From: Marsupella aquatica
Taxonomy: Eukaryota > Marchantiophyta
Reading direction: 5' to 3'
Length of the DNA: 64,000 bases
Assembly: GCA_973895155.1 (NCBI GenBank)
Contig: OZ316895.1
Span: 13,950,001-14,014,000, forward strand
The notes under the pieces are model-generated. The model worked only from the letters and a program-made list of their open reading frames with translations, was not told the DNA's origin and did no database searches. Position 1 is the stretch's first letter. Each line of letters starts with the position of its first letter. Shown in pieces: positions 45,971 through 58,119 of this stretch. Both the position numbers and the translations under genes were made by a program.

Positions 45971-47060
45971 ATCCCAGTTGAGCCAACGAGGAGGAGATCC
46001 AAATTGAGCCAAGTAGGTGGAGAATCCAAATTGAGTCGACGAGGAGGAGATGGTCAGAGCGAGTACTATGTAATCGTTGCGCTGAGCATTTAAGCGGTGC
46101 CCAAAATTCGTGTAACTTTGTAAGAGATTGTCATTGTCGGAGGGAGGTGGTGTACGAAATAGTTGAGAAGGCAAAACAGAAGACAATATGGGATGGTGAC
46201 GTTGTGGACGGGCTTTTGGATTGCATTACATCTGAAGTTTGGCAGAGTATAAGGTACTGAATTATGTGTGTTAGTGTTGGCTTCAACCAGGCAGGTGCGG
46301 AAACGTGCTGTTTGCTACAAATGTTCAGAAAGAGAGGGATCAGTTGTCCTTTGCTTCGGTACTTTTGATTATCGCGAGCAGTCATTGTGCGAATGTAAAA
46401 TTTATGTGTCGGTTTAATGGGTTTTGTAGATCCTTTTTCAAGTTCTATGTTACCTTTGTCGAGATTATTGTTCATTTTATGGCAGAGGTTGACACGTACC
46501 TGTCATGAAAGAAAGAGAACGGATTTTGTTCGGACATTTGATGAAGCGTAGAGATTGCAAATTGGCTAACCACTATCAGCTATATTCTCACCGCATTGTA
46601 TTGGTACTCCGAGGGAACAAAATTATATTTCATCCATCCTGATATTGATCTGCTGTACTAACCAAATTACAGAGCTACTTACCAAATTACTGGGCGTATT
46701 CGCATACCCACCTTTTCACAAGTGAGTTTTTTAAATCGAAATTAGTGACCAAATGAAGGAACCCAAAATGCACTTGGTCGACACAATTGATCATATTGTC
46801 GATACGGTATATGATCTGCACGGGTTTTCACCCTTATCGGTGATCAGAAGACGGGAATCAAAAGTCTTGGTCAAGATAATGCGTAAGAAGTAACCTCTGG
46901 AACATTTTGATCATTCTTCCCATCGTTAATGTACGCTGAAAGATATTTGTATTACAAAACTTAATTCCACTTGCTGAATGTGTCCGAAAAGTCTGACTGT
47001 CAATATAAATTCCCTCAAGAGAACAAATGCCCTCCGAAGTTGTGAGAAATCAACTTCTGA
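45971..47060. other. Convergent intergenic region between the kinase gene and OEP16
   Basis: The two genes converge here, so both 3' UTRs should lie in this interval. Three GAGCCAACGAGGAGGAGAT-like words recur at 45980-46050 just after the kinase stop. No other gene seen. Confidence 0.4.
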
Positions 47061-48930
47061 TCACAAGAGATGGGTTAGTAACTCGGCGGCAGTGGCAATA
47101 GCTCCACCAGTGGCTGCTGAGCGAATCATCTTGTCTCGGTTGTATCGACTATCAGCGAATGTGAGGATTGCACCAGTCAATGCTCCCCCCAACATAGCAT
47201 TTTTCTGCATCATTGCCAAAAGCGTCAGCTAAGGCGTTGTACAGAACACAGCTTCGCCACCACTGAACGAAACTAATGAAATACTGCGTTGCACTATGAA
47301 AGAATCGACACACTAGGATTGGTGGCTTACCCAATCGTGCTTTCCGCGAGTTTGTTGCATCCCGTATTCCATCCCAGTGTAAACGCCAGCAATAGCACCT
47401 ACAAAATGAAAATTCAACATGTCAACGAACCGCAGCAGTGCTCCGAACAGTGGGAAAAGTCCAGGGAGGAAATTACTCGCTGCCCTTAATGATTACAAAA
47501 TACGGAAATAATATAAAATCGGAAACTTTTCCAGAGGCAGGACGTGCCAGTCACATACCCCATTGAATTCCTTCCTTGACCATCTTCTTGAGTCCTGATT
47601 CAATGTCGGCCTTCGATATACTTTCTGCAGTATCGACCATCTAAGCATGTCACATTACGTCTCGTCTAGCATGGCATAATTGGGTCTCCATTGGGGAGAG
47701 CAAGAGCACAAAAAGAATGAGTGAACCATTACTGATTGTCGACCATCTACTGATTTTCTAGATTGCATCATCCTTTCACTCCGAAATTTTTTAGTTCATC
47801 AGCTAGTTCTCTTCGGGTCCTCATAATTCGTGAAGTTTCATTCAATCATCGCATTCGTGATTATTAGATTCTTCACCGAAGGAGCTGAGTCTGGTGTGCG
47901 TGTAACGCGTGCCGTTGACTTCTCACAGCGATGCAGATGACTGTAGGGTGGAATTTCATGTACCTTTCCTCAAACAGCTGAATGTTTCTTGAACGGCAGC
48001 GTGTGACGAGCCAACCTGCGTAATCAGCACATTCCAACAGTCCCTTCAGACGAGATAGACTAGGAACCATACAAAAGTCGGCCAAAGAAATCTGTTCTGA
48101 AAGAGAGGTATTACATAACGCAGTTTCTAGCCTTCCACTCCAGTCTTCACAACTTTTGCGAGATTAACGGAGATCAAAACCCCAGTGCCGGATCGGTTGG
48201 AGACGACTTGGAGATCGGGATGGCCAATAAACTCTTAAGGTACAGGTTGCTATGACGGGTTGAGGTACTGCCCCTTGATGCTTGTAAACCTCACTCTTCC
48301 AATGTTCGGGAAAAATTGTCCACAAGCTGCAGTTCACGAGATCTCGATACGTCTCACGACATAATCTTCCGAATTCTGTCTACTATGAACTCTGTTTCCA
48401 TTGAAGCACCATCGACAAGGTCATTCGTTCTAATATTGGCTTAGACCCGGCTACCCCGATGAGATCTCCAACCCAATGTATGCCAGAAATGATCAATTTC
48501 CGTCCTAAGAGCCAAGATCTTAGAAACGTCGATTGTCACTCTCGCTCTGAGTCCCTCGGCCAGAAATGATCAATTTCCGTCCTAAGAGCCACGATCTTAG
48601 AAACGTCGATTGTCACTCTCGCTCTGAGTCCCTCGGCCAGATTTGAGACAACGTTGTGAAGATTAATCCAATCCCTCTTTCGCCCCTCTCGACCGGCCTC
48701 ACAGAATGGGAACCATGATCCCGGAAGAGTTAAGAACAACCGAGCATTGGGGGCTCTGCAACAGAATGTGAGGTGGTTGCGAGGGCAGCAGGCATGAAAG
48801 CAAAGCTGTGACTTACTATGCCAATCTTGAGGAAGCTGTCCACTGTTCTGTTAAAAAAAGGGTGGCCCATGTCGACGAAGACATCCACAGTCGGTGAGTC
48901 GAACCGGCTCGCAATCTTTGCTCGAGGCAT
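47061..48930 (-). CDS. OEP16: Outer envelope pore protein 16 (plastid OEP16-1 type, Tim17/22/23-related)
   Basis: Forms an amino-acid-selective channel in the chloroplast outer envelope (family knowledge). Five exons on the minus strand: 48930-48817, 48015-47964, 47624-47559, 47398-47331, 47204-47061; 444 nt, 147 aa, matching the usual 146-148. Frame is kept across all introns. The N-terminal DVFVDMGHPFFNRTVDSFLK is the conserved first segment. Exon 2 gives AAVQETFSCLRK and exon 3 gives ISKADIESGLKKMVKEG. Exon 4 gives GAIAGVYTGMEYGMQQTRG, and exon 5 gives KNAMLGGALTGAIL and GGAIATAAELLTHLL. The Gly-rich hydrophobic helices are those of the Tim17/OEP16 fold. The start is the ATG at 48930-48928; no in-frame extension is needed to reach family length. 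Intron 1 (800 bp) contains a 77-bp tandem duplication. Confidence 0.92.
48482..48635. repeat. 77-bp tandem duplication in OEP16 intron 1
   Basis: GCCAGAAATGATCAATTTCC at 48482 and again at 48559, with the following 57 bases repeated almost perfectly (one A/C difference). Very recent. Confidence 0.9.
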
Positions 48931-50085
48931 CTTGCCCAATTTTCCCCCACTTGATGGATTGGTCTCCTGCGGCTAACTGAACCCCCGCCCTGTCCTCCCC
49001 TGGCCTGTTCTTCACCGGTAGCCTGACGTTCCTTCACTTCTGCACTTTGGAAAACCACGCCATCAAGAAATAAATAAACAACACCACCATTCCTCTAGGA
49101 GGGTCCAGTCATTCTTTCAAGATACACGCTCAAAGAAACATCCTCTTTTTCTCTGAGGACAGAACGCTCTGCTCTGCAATTATCAATTCTTTTCTGCCTT
49201 GAAAATTCCGCTTTTACTTCAATAAAGGGAAATCCACTCGTCTCGATATGTCATCCAGATCGTGACGGCAAGAAAACATTGCACTACTCGAGACCACACG
49301 GGGGGCACTGCCGTCAATTTCTCGAGAGTGAACACGGGTGCAGGCGAAATGCAAAAACGACCCAACTCTAAGTTCGGCGTGAGAATGCAAAGAATGAATA
49401 GACCACAGACATAAACAAATGTCCAGAGAATCGATTAGCGTAACGGCCAGTCCAGAGTCCGCCTGCCCGTGATCCAGCCCAGGAAACACAAATTTCCAAG
49501 GAAGCATTCTAACGCTCACATTGGAGCATCTCCAACCTCTTTCCCATTACAGCAACCACAACATCATCAACAAAAAACAACAAGACAGCAGCATAGCATT
49601 GCATTGCATTGCCTGCGAAACGAAAACCACCAACCAACGAGCAAACGTGACAAACCGGGTTGAGGCTCGTTACATGATCGATCACTCACCAATTGAAGCG
49701 CTAACACAACGAATTCCACAGTACAGCACAGGATGTCGTCTTCAATTGAAGCAGGCCGGACGAAGGGAAGCAAGAAAGCGCTCGACCGACAGCGGCGCGG
49801 CTGAATTATCTAGAACAACAGTAGAAATCATAGAGAGCGCGAAGTTGAGCGACGGCATTTATCCATTCCGCCAACAGCAGCGGCGGCGGGATTCTCGTTC
49901 AATCCCAGGGCGCGATCCACGATGCATGCACGCTGATGTCAACGACGGAACGGAGTCTTGACTCTTGAGGGAAATCTTCGGACGGGAATTGAGTGATTTC
50001 TGTTTGGTGGGGTCATGAAGCCGACGGGGGCATTGAGCGGACCCGCCACGGGAATGTGTCGCCATGGGAGGGGCTCCGAAGCCCG
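48931..50085. other. OEP16 upstream region
   Basis: Should contain the OEP16 promoter and leader on the minus strand. The open frame 49521-49961 (plus, 146 codons) has no family features, and its neighbours on both strands are equally featureless. I do not call it a gene. Confidence 0.4.
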
Positions 50086-50094
50086 TCTTCGATG

Positions 50095-50375
50095 TAGCGA
50101 CCGCCCCTTTCTCTCCGACTCTGCGGGAATGGGCCTTTCGGAGTTCCCGAGGATGCGCGTCTACGGCTTCGCGGGCGATGGGAGGCCTCAGAGTTTACTG
50201 AGATGGGTCTCTTGGAGTTTGTGAGGATGAGAGTTTGCCGCTTTGCGAGTGATGGGACGCTATAGAGTTTGCGTGGATGGGTCTTTGGAGTTTTTTAGGA
50301 TGATAGTATGGCTTTCCGGGTGAAGGGGACCACAGAGTTTGCTGGGATGGATCTTCGGAGCTTATGGGGATTCTG
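50095..50375. repeat. Four diverged tandem units of about 73-75 bp
   Basis: The word GGGATGGGTCTTTGGAG (variants GGAATGGGCCTTTCGGAG, GAGATGGGTCTCTTGGAG, GGGATGGATCTTCGGAG) recurs at about 50127, 50202, 50275 and 50347. Each is followed by a GAGGATG(A/C)(G/T)AGT-type word and preceded by CAGAGTTT. Confidence 0.75.
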
Positions 50376-53300
50376 ACACGCGTCCCACGCCTAATGGATC
50401 TTTTTCTTGTCTATTGAGGACGCGTGTCGTTTTTCGATATGTGGTGCGGCTCGCGTCTGTTTGGGCGGCTTGAGGGCATGACGCGTGTGGAAGACGACAT
50501 TTTGGACCATGCTGTCCTGAGTCGAGTCTGTCTTTTACACTGTCCTAGGGGTGTAAGGATAACTATGACAGCCACAGATACTCTACAGTACTTGTTTTGG
50601 GTTTCGGACTTTCGGTTTTCTATGAATAAAGGCACATCAAACACTATCAAATACAATTCCCCCCCCCCCCCCTCCCCCAAAAAAAAGTATATTCTTCCTT
50701 TACAAAACGAGGAAAAAGTGAGAGTCAATCCTAGCCCTTGGTCAAAAATTGAATATTTGTTGATATCATCAATACACCTAGACACTCCTCCTGCCTCAAA
50801 TTTTGGGTCCAATGCCTGCCCGCACCTGCCCAAAATGAAAATTCATTCAATTCGGAAAAGTATGAAAAAACTCTGAATATATAAAATATTATATATATAC
50901 ATACAAATATATATATTCTGAGTAAACTATTAATAAAATACACTCCCTCATATTGCGCAACCATTCCTGGACACACAATGTATTTGCCCATGCACTAACC
51001 TTGCCCTCCTCAACCACAACACTTTCATAAAAATTAGTTCGTGGACCCCTTGGCTAATAAAATCAGGGGGAGGATTCGATCTGAGCCGTCTCCATTTCTT
51101 ATCTCCGGAAATCTCGTTCGTCCATCATAATGGCCAATCTATGGCTCAAAAGAAAAATCTCAAATAGATCTATGGATGGGTTCTGTCCACTTTGCAAATG
51201 GGTTAATATTTTTCAAATGAAAAATTAAACAAATCCAAGCCTTCCTAGCCGTCGATTTTGTTGATTTTACGATCTTTGCCATCCATTTTGTAATGTCTCT
51301 AGGAATCTTATTCATCCATGTTAGAAGGCGATCTAGGGTGCAAAAGAAAGATCTCAATGAGATCTACGACTGGGTGTTTTTTGTTTTGAGAATGAGTAAA
51401 TAGTTTTGAATATAAAATTTGATGAACTTTCAAGATTCCAACCATTCCTCCTCCCTGATCCTGGGTTTCTATGTGCTCTTCCCAGCATTAATGGCCGTAC
51501 AATACGAGAGGTCCTTACATAACGGAAGTTGCGGTTTAACAAGGAAGTTATAAAGTTAGTTATTAGTCATTATTTATTATATGAAAAATACTTTTTATAA
51601 ATCTTTGAATTTAAGTTTTAAAATTGGAAATGTAACTAAAACGGTTACATAATGACAGTTTTAACTGTTTTGCTCTTTGCATTTCCAATGTTTTTACTTT
51701 TCTTTTTATGGCACGGTGTCCCAAAATTTACACCCAAATTGACACAAACACAAATGAAAACTATAAGTTTGATTCACAAAACCGACGAGTCATGTTTGTT
51801 GCGGTTGTTGTTGACGTGGCACGCTGTGGTGCCAAGAATTTTGGAAGGGACCTCTAGTGGGGTCCGTAACAATAACAATGGCCAAAATGACAATATTTTT
51901 GTAACACCAACAACCCAACTAAAAGGAGGAGACTTATACACCCATGAAACATGATAAACACCCCGTGCTTTTTACTTTATCTTAATCATCTTCCAAAATT
52001 TGACTTGTTTGTGGGAAGGAAAGACTTGGAAGCAAAACATGGAAGGGGAGACCCAACAAAACTGGAAAAAGGGGAGGGGGCAACGATCAAGGAGAAAGGG
52101 GGGAGGAAGATGGATGGGACGACAAGGATCAATGGATGAGGAAAGGGGAACAACTTCCTTTATGCAACTACATCTTTTATATATGAAACAATTTTTTTTA
52201 CATATCTACATCCTTTGGACAACAACAGAATTTTTGCAATAATATTTTTTGTGTCTTTTGCACAAGGACATCTTTTACACAATATCATCTTTTATGCAAG
52301 GTCATCTTTTGGATAACAAGGTCTTTTGTGCAATGCACAGGTATAGATTACACTTTGGGACCAACCCAAGAGCCTTTCTTATTTAACACAATAGCCCAAA
52401 TACCCTTTCACAGGAAGGGTTTCTCTTACCTAGACTCCCATTCCCGTCCCTATCACCCTAGTCGCAAGTAGTCTAATATCAACAATTTATCCTACCAGAA
52501 AAATTATGGCATATGACTTGCTTTACAAAGTACCTAGAGCTTGGGGGTTTCACTTCCACAAAATGGCACATGACATGCGACGAAGGATAGGGTCATTTTA
52601 TTTGTTTTCTATAATTCACAATCTTAGCAGAGAAATTAAAGTCTATCGCTTTACTCTGGAGTAGGTGACTTAGATTGTGAATTATACTCCAGATAGACAT
52701 AGATTGACAGATGTGCAGCCTCCTTGAAGATAGCATAGCCCAAAACCTAAAGCAAGTACTACCTTCTCTAGCTTGATTCACCACTTGTAGCCAAATGAAA
52801 CGTCATTAAGGAACTGATGGGAAGGACACTTACTTAGGGAACATTGTAGCTCTTGTTACACTTCTCAAAAGGTTTGAGTTGGCTGCTCATCCCCACATTT
52901 TTTATGGTTACACCCATTGTGTTTACATCCCTATGATGAGTGACTGGAGATCTAGATTCTCTGGTTAAGTTAGGGTGGGTGACTACATGGAGACCTCGAC
53001 AGGTGCAAGGGCTTGATTCCAATTATCTTCTTGCACGTATTGAACATTTCAAATGATCAATAATTGCAACAAATTAACAAATTGCAACCGGTATCTCGGG
53101 GGGTCGACTATCAAAACTTTAGGAACCACATGCGATCCAAAATAGGCACTTTTGATAAAAATTAGCTATAGTATTAAAAATTGTAAGATGCAAAAGAAGG
53201 TGTTTTTATGCCATTGGATGAGTTTATAAAGTAAAATAGGGCACCTCATTATTTTTCATTTTAGGAAAAAATAATTTACAAATAGGTGTATTTTCCAGAA

Positions 53301-54055
53301 CATATTACATGACAAATGTCACAATTTTATTGGTCCACATGGCATTGTCCTATTAGTCCACATATAAAATGCTTTTAAAATACATAATATATATTTAAAT
53401 AAATATATATATATATGGATACTTCATATAATGACATACTGCCAACCTTGGAGCAAGCTTTGGGAGGCGTGAGTAATATTAAATATTCATTCTAGGGTAA
53501 TATTGTGATAGCACCCTAAAGTGATAAGGGCAAAGAGTGGAGGCGGCTCTAATTTTCCAAAATTTGGGCTCAAATTTCTTGGGGGTCTCACTCCGCAAAA
53601 TCGCTCATCACGTGCTACAAAGTAAAATGTTCATTAATTGGGTTTTAAGAAAGACTTAAGAAATTTTGTGTAAGAACAATAGGGTCAACTTTATATATTG
53701 GGTGGCTTTTAAGAACAATTGGGGTATTAGTATTTTTGACTATGTAGATGGAAGACATACAAGGACGTTAGGATATCTTTGTGCCAGATTATATAAAGTA
53801 CACGTGTCACTATATGATTGGTACATGTGGCATGCATAAATTTCCAACATGTTTTCTAGAGTCATGTATGCGTTAACATGGCAAGAATTTGGGAATACTT
53901 AGTGGGTCTAGTTTTGGGAGGACTCACTTTGTAGAGTTTGACTCGAGTTTCACAAGTTTAAATTCGCAATTTAAATTTGTCCTAACCTGTTTCATGTGTG
54001 TTGTTACCCTCCATTGCCCCTTCTCAGTCTAATCCCATGTCGTTTCCCTCCACTC
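50376..54055. other. AT-rich DNA with transposon fragments
   Basis: No gene recognised. A 14-base C run lies at 50659-50672. The array 52245-52342 of CATCTTTT(A/G)(C/T)(A/G)CAA words ends TGTGCAATGCACAGG, like the one at 39115-39330. 52543 and 53580 start copies of the CTTGGGGGTTTCACTTCC repeat. 53095-53225 is a diverged copy of the end of the 39886-40172 MITE, starting CTCGGGGGGTCGACTATC; no second end with a target duplication is found. Confidence 0.5.
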
Positions 54056-54193
54056 TGTCGTGCGCATACATATCGCTACACAACATACATCGCTAGTCAC
54101 ATACATCCAGACATAGTCACACTGCCACATCACAAATACAAGAGAATGGAATACAAGTGGAACTCATGTCCACACATGTCCAAAACCCACAAT
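54056..54193. repeat. 138-bp repeat, outer copy, at the 3' end of the gypsy element
   Basis: Begins TGTCGTGCGCATACATATCG and ends AAAACCCACAAT. It is essentially identical to 54525-54662. Starting TG and ending CA before the last AT, it looks like a mini-LTR, yet no copy is present at the element's right end. Confidence 0.85.
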
Positions 54194-54522
54194 AATCTCC
54201 ATACAATCGGCACAACGATCTCGGTCAACAATACCCCATCGATCCCGCACCGATCCGATCACACACGTATGTCAAGCCAACGCACCTTGCACTACTCAAG
54301 GAATCCACGTTACACAAGCGGAGCTCACAGCCACCATAGCCACACTCAAGCTCCTCTCTCTCCAAGGCTCAACATTGAAAGATGACCTTTCAATGCCTCA
54401 CAAGTGAGAAGTACCCTCTCACACAAACCTGACAGAACCTTATCGACTCCAATAGCACTCATACCAAACGTACATACTCTAATAGCACGATATACTACTA
54501 CACTACTCAGAATGGTGTGACA
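54194..54522 (-). repeat. Left (3') LTR core of the gypsy element
   Basis: Near-identical to 63286-63609 apart from a 5-base difference at GTATG(TCAAG)CCAACG and scattered substitutions. Read in element orientation it starts TGTCACACC, a common gypsy LTR start. Confidence 0.85.
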
Positions 54523-54524
54523 GC

Positions 54525-54662
54525 TGTCGTGCGCATACATATCGCTACACAACATACATCGCTAGTCACATACATCCAGACATAGTCACACTGCCACATC
54601 ACAAATACAAGAGAATGGAATACAAGTGGAACTCATGTCCACACATGTCCAAAACCCACAAT
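54525..54662. repeat. 138-bp repeat, inner copy
   Basis: Second copy of 54056-54193, separated from the LTR core by GC. It is followed at once by a C-run (see next feature). Confidence 0.85.
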
Positions 54663-54672
54663 CGCCCCCCTA
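54663..54672 (-). other. Possible polypurine tract
   Basis: CGCCCCCCTA on the plus strand is TAGGGGGGCG in element orientation, placed immediately before the terminal repeats where a polypurine tract primes plus-strand DNA. Its position suggests that the inner 138-bp repeat is the first part of the 3' LTR. Confidence 0.4.
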
Positions 54673-54839
54673 GCTGGGAGTAAGGTCCCCTAACTCTAGC
54701 TAGCCATGAGTTCTACAAGGTTGATATACACCTTTTTAGGTGTGAAGATCAGGAGGCCGGGTGCAAGTGAGCCCCATCGATCACCTACCTGCAATCCATA
54801 TCTGCCAAGAGAACACAAATGATAACTAGTCGGCTTCAC

Positions 54840-54985
54840 CGACACTGAGGACACAACCATGATCCACTAGGAATCACCTGCAATGGTGGTGTCAAACATG
54901 ACATGTGCCATCCTCTAGAACACTTATCACAAATCAACATAGTAGCTGCTCCCTGAGCAGATCCACACAACATACATTTCAAGCC
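54840..54985 (-). other. C-terminal PHD finger of the gypsy polyprotein
   Basis: C4HC3 ligands: CMLC, CDKC, then H-x2-C in GWHMSC and final CPQC. Spacing and the W before the histidine (RGWHMSC) fit a histone-tail-reading PHD finger (family knowledge). It lies where chromoviruses have a chromodomain, after the integrase. Confidence 0.85.
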
Positions 54986-57900
54986 AGCATGAACATGTGC
55001 CAAGCTTGGATCTACTGTACCATCAATGTTGGGAAGGTGACATGGTGCACAGTTGCGCACATGATCCTTCCAAACCATACCATCGCGTCCCTCCAACATC
55101 AGGACACCAGAAGGCAACACTTCACGCACACGTAAGATTGTCCGGCCTGCGGTCACATCAAGTGTCGTGGGTGCTGTCTGCTGCAAATAAACATAATCAT
55201 CGGGATGAAATCGTCGAATGCTTGCACGGTAACCTCCTCCACGAATAGTGGCATACCTCAAAGTATCACGATGTTGGGCAATGGCAAGGTTGTTAAAAGC
55301 CATGGGCATCACTCTCTGAAATACCCGTGCTCTTTCTGAACACACCTTGACCCAAACATCAGGATCATCCAAGTTCACAACTGGTGCAGCATGACGACGA
55401 ATAGCTGCTGGCAAATCTGGCTCTCTACCATAGAGCAAAAAGTAGGGTGAGAAGGATGCAAGTGATGCTTGCCGACTGAAACGGTAGCCCATAGCTAACC
55501 AAGGTAGCTGGAGATCCCAATCTCCTAGATGACCAACCTGCAAGCCATACTTACGCAATCCTCTCTTCACAGTTTGCACAACTCTCTCAGCTAATCCATC
55601 TGCCTCAGGATGATCACGAGAGGTGGTGCGATGATCAATCAGAGCTTGTTCACACAAACTCTCAAACTCTCCACGGAACTCAGTTCCCTGATCAGTCAAC
55701 ACCTCAGCTGGTGCTCCAAAATGACTGAGTACACGATCCAAAAATGTAGCAGCAACTCCTCCACTGGCTTTATCTGGCAACGCCACTAGCTCAATCCACT
55801 TGGAGAAGTGCTCCACCATGACCAAAACATACCGATTATGACGTTGGGTAAGAGGTAATGGACCAGCAAAATCCAAACTCCAACGATATCCCAAACCCAT
55901 GATCGGTAATGGGTGCAACTGGGGAGTGGGAGCATTAAATGATGCTCTCACTCTGTCACATACCACACACTTAGCTATCAACTGCTGGACATGAGTGTGC
56001 ATACCACGCCACCAATACTGCGTCTGCAGCAAGCTGTAAGTGCGCTTCACACCAAAGTGACCCAACTCCTCGTGCGCATGTCGCACCAAATGTACTCGTT
56101 GTGATGGTTTTGGTACCACCAACATCCTACCATCATGCAGTACTCTCAAAAGATGGTTTCCCTCCCATCGAAACCTCTTGGCTCTCTGTAGAACCCTGTC
56201 ACGTTCCTTGGCATCAACACTGCCAACAATAGAACTATTGCGCAGATATTCCAACACTCTCACATCATTGTGAATATCTTGTTGTCCAGAAGTTACCTCA
56301 CCAACATCCACATCTGAAGACTCATCACCCACTCCATCCAATGAAGTAGAGTCCACAGATCCACTGTATGCTGGCACCCAACAAAGAAAGGCAGATGCAT
56401 GCCATCCTGGCACCATCTCTTTATCTGACTCATCATGCCATCTAGCTCCAGTCTCATCCTGCTGACTGGTACATGGATTGCGGCTTAATCCATCTGCATC
56501 CAAGTTCACTTTTCCAGGCCTATGCACCACCTGGAAATCATACTCCTATAACAACAATGCCCATCATGCAAGCTTCCCTGTAAGCTTGTCAGACTCCATT
56601 AACCACTTAAGAGGCTGATGATCAGTGATCAAGGTGAAGGGGTTACCAAACAAGTAGCAACGAAAGTGTGCAACAGCCCACACTGCTGCCAAACACTCTC
56701 CCTCATAAGAGCTATACTTAGCCTCTGCTGAATTGTTTGATCTACTGGCATAAGCCACAACAAACTCATTCCCCTCATCATCCTTCTGAGTCAGCACTGC
56801 TCCAAGTCCTACTCCACTCCAATCAGTGTGTAGCTGAAATGGTCTGCCTGAAATGGGTCTTCTCAAAATAGGGGATGATGTCAACCTTTGCTTCAACTCC
56901 TGAAAGGCATGCTCCTGGTCATCACCCCAAATCCATTCCTAATCCAACTTAGTGAGTATGGTCAAAGGTTTAGCAAGCTGGCTAAATCCTTTAACATACC
57001 TCCTGTAGTAGCTCGCCAATCCCAAGAATGCACGAACTCTACTCACATCAGTAGGACAAGGAATCTGTGTAATGGCCTCCACTTTAGTCTGTTGTACACC
57101 CAATCCCCCTGGGTATATGGTGTGGCCCAAATACTCAATCTGGTCTTGGAAGAACTTACACTTGCTAGGATGGAGCTTCAACCCATGTGCTCTCAATCTC
57201 TCCAACACAGTCTGCAAGTGCTGCTGATGTTCTTCCACAGTAGAAGAATAGACCAAAATATCATCAATATAACATCTGACAAAATCCAAACCTGCAAGGA
57301 TTCGATCCATGACTCTCTGGAACTCAGCTGGGGCATTCTTCAACCCAAATGGTAAGAATAACCATTGATACAAACGATCTTTGCCATAAGAATCAATCCC
57401 CCAGAATGCTGTCTTGGACCTGTCAGCATGCCTAATTGGAAGCTGATGGTATCCTGCCCTCAGATCCAATGAACTGAAAACCTTTGCATGCCCCACAGCA
57501 TCAAAGATCTCCTCAGGTGTGGGCATGGCATATCGATCAGATTTTGTCTGGCGATTAATAGGTCTGTAATCACCACACATGCGCCTATCTGTGTAATTGC
57601 CATGCACATCCTTCTTGGCTGGCATCACTGTGGCAGATGCATACTCCCCATATAAAATCTCCACCAATCCAGCCTCCAACAAATCTTGAGTTCTGCTTTG
57701 AATCAGAGCTCTCTCCATGTCACTATAACGGTATGGTCTACGAAAGATTGGCGCATCACTAGCCAATTCAATCTGAATACCAGGGCCCTTCAATGTCCCC
57801 AAATCCTTCATGCTGAATGCAAAACAATTCCAATAACTCTTCAGGAATCGATGCATGCGACGTCTCTCCTCCCCTGTTAACTTAGGGCCAAGCTGTGGTT

Positions 57901-58119
57901 CCCAACTCTCCACCAAATTCCTAATATCTCTTTGTAGGGTAGAAGAGATAGCCGATGATTGCTATTTAGCAGTAGATTGAGCAGTCTCTTCCTGCTCAAC
58001 AATCTGTCCAGCTGCCAATCCTGTCATAGGTCCATGGACTGTCTGCTCGCCCCCAGCTGTGGTCAATACTGTCTCAGTGGACCGCAAGCTCACCAAGGGA
58101 CAATCAGTAATTCCGGCAG

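Noticed and set aside
49521-49961. 146-codon plus-strand frame upstream of OEP16
   Set aside because: No recognisable motif; no exon partners with matching splice phase; overlaps comparable frames on both strands.
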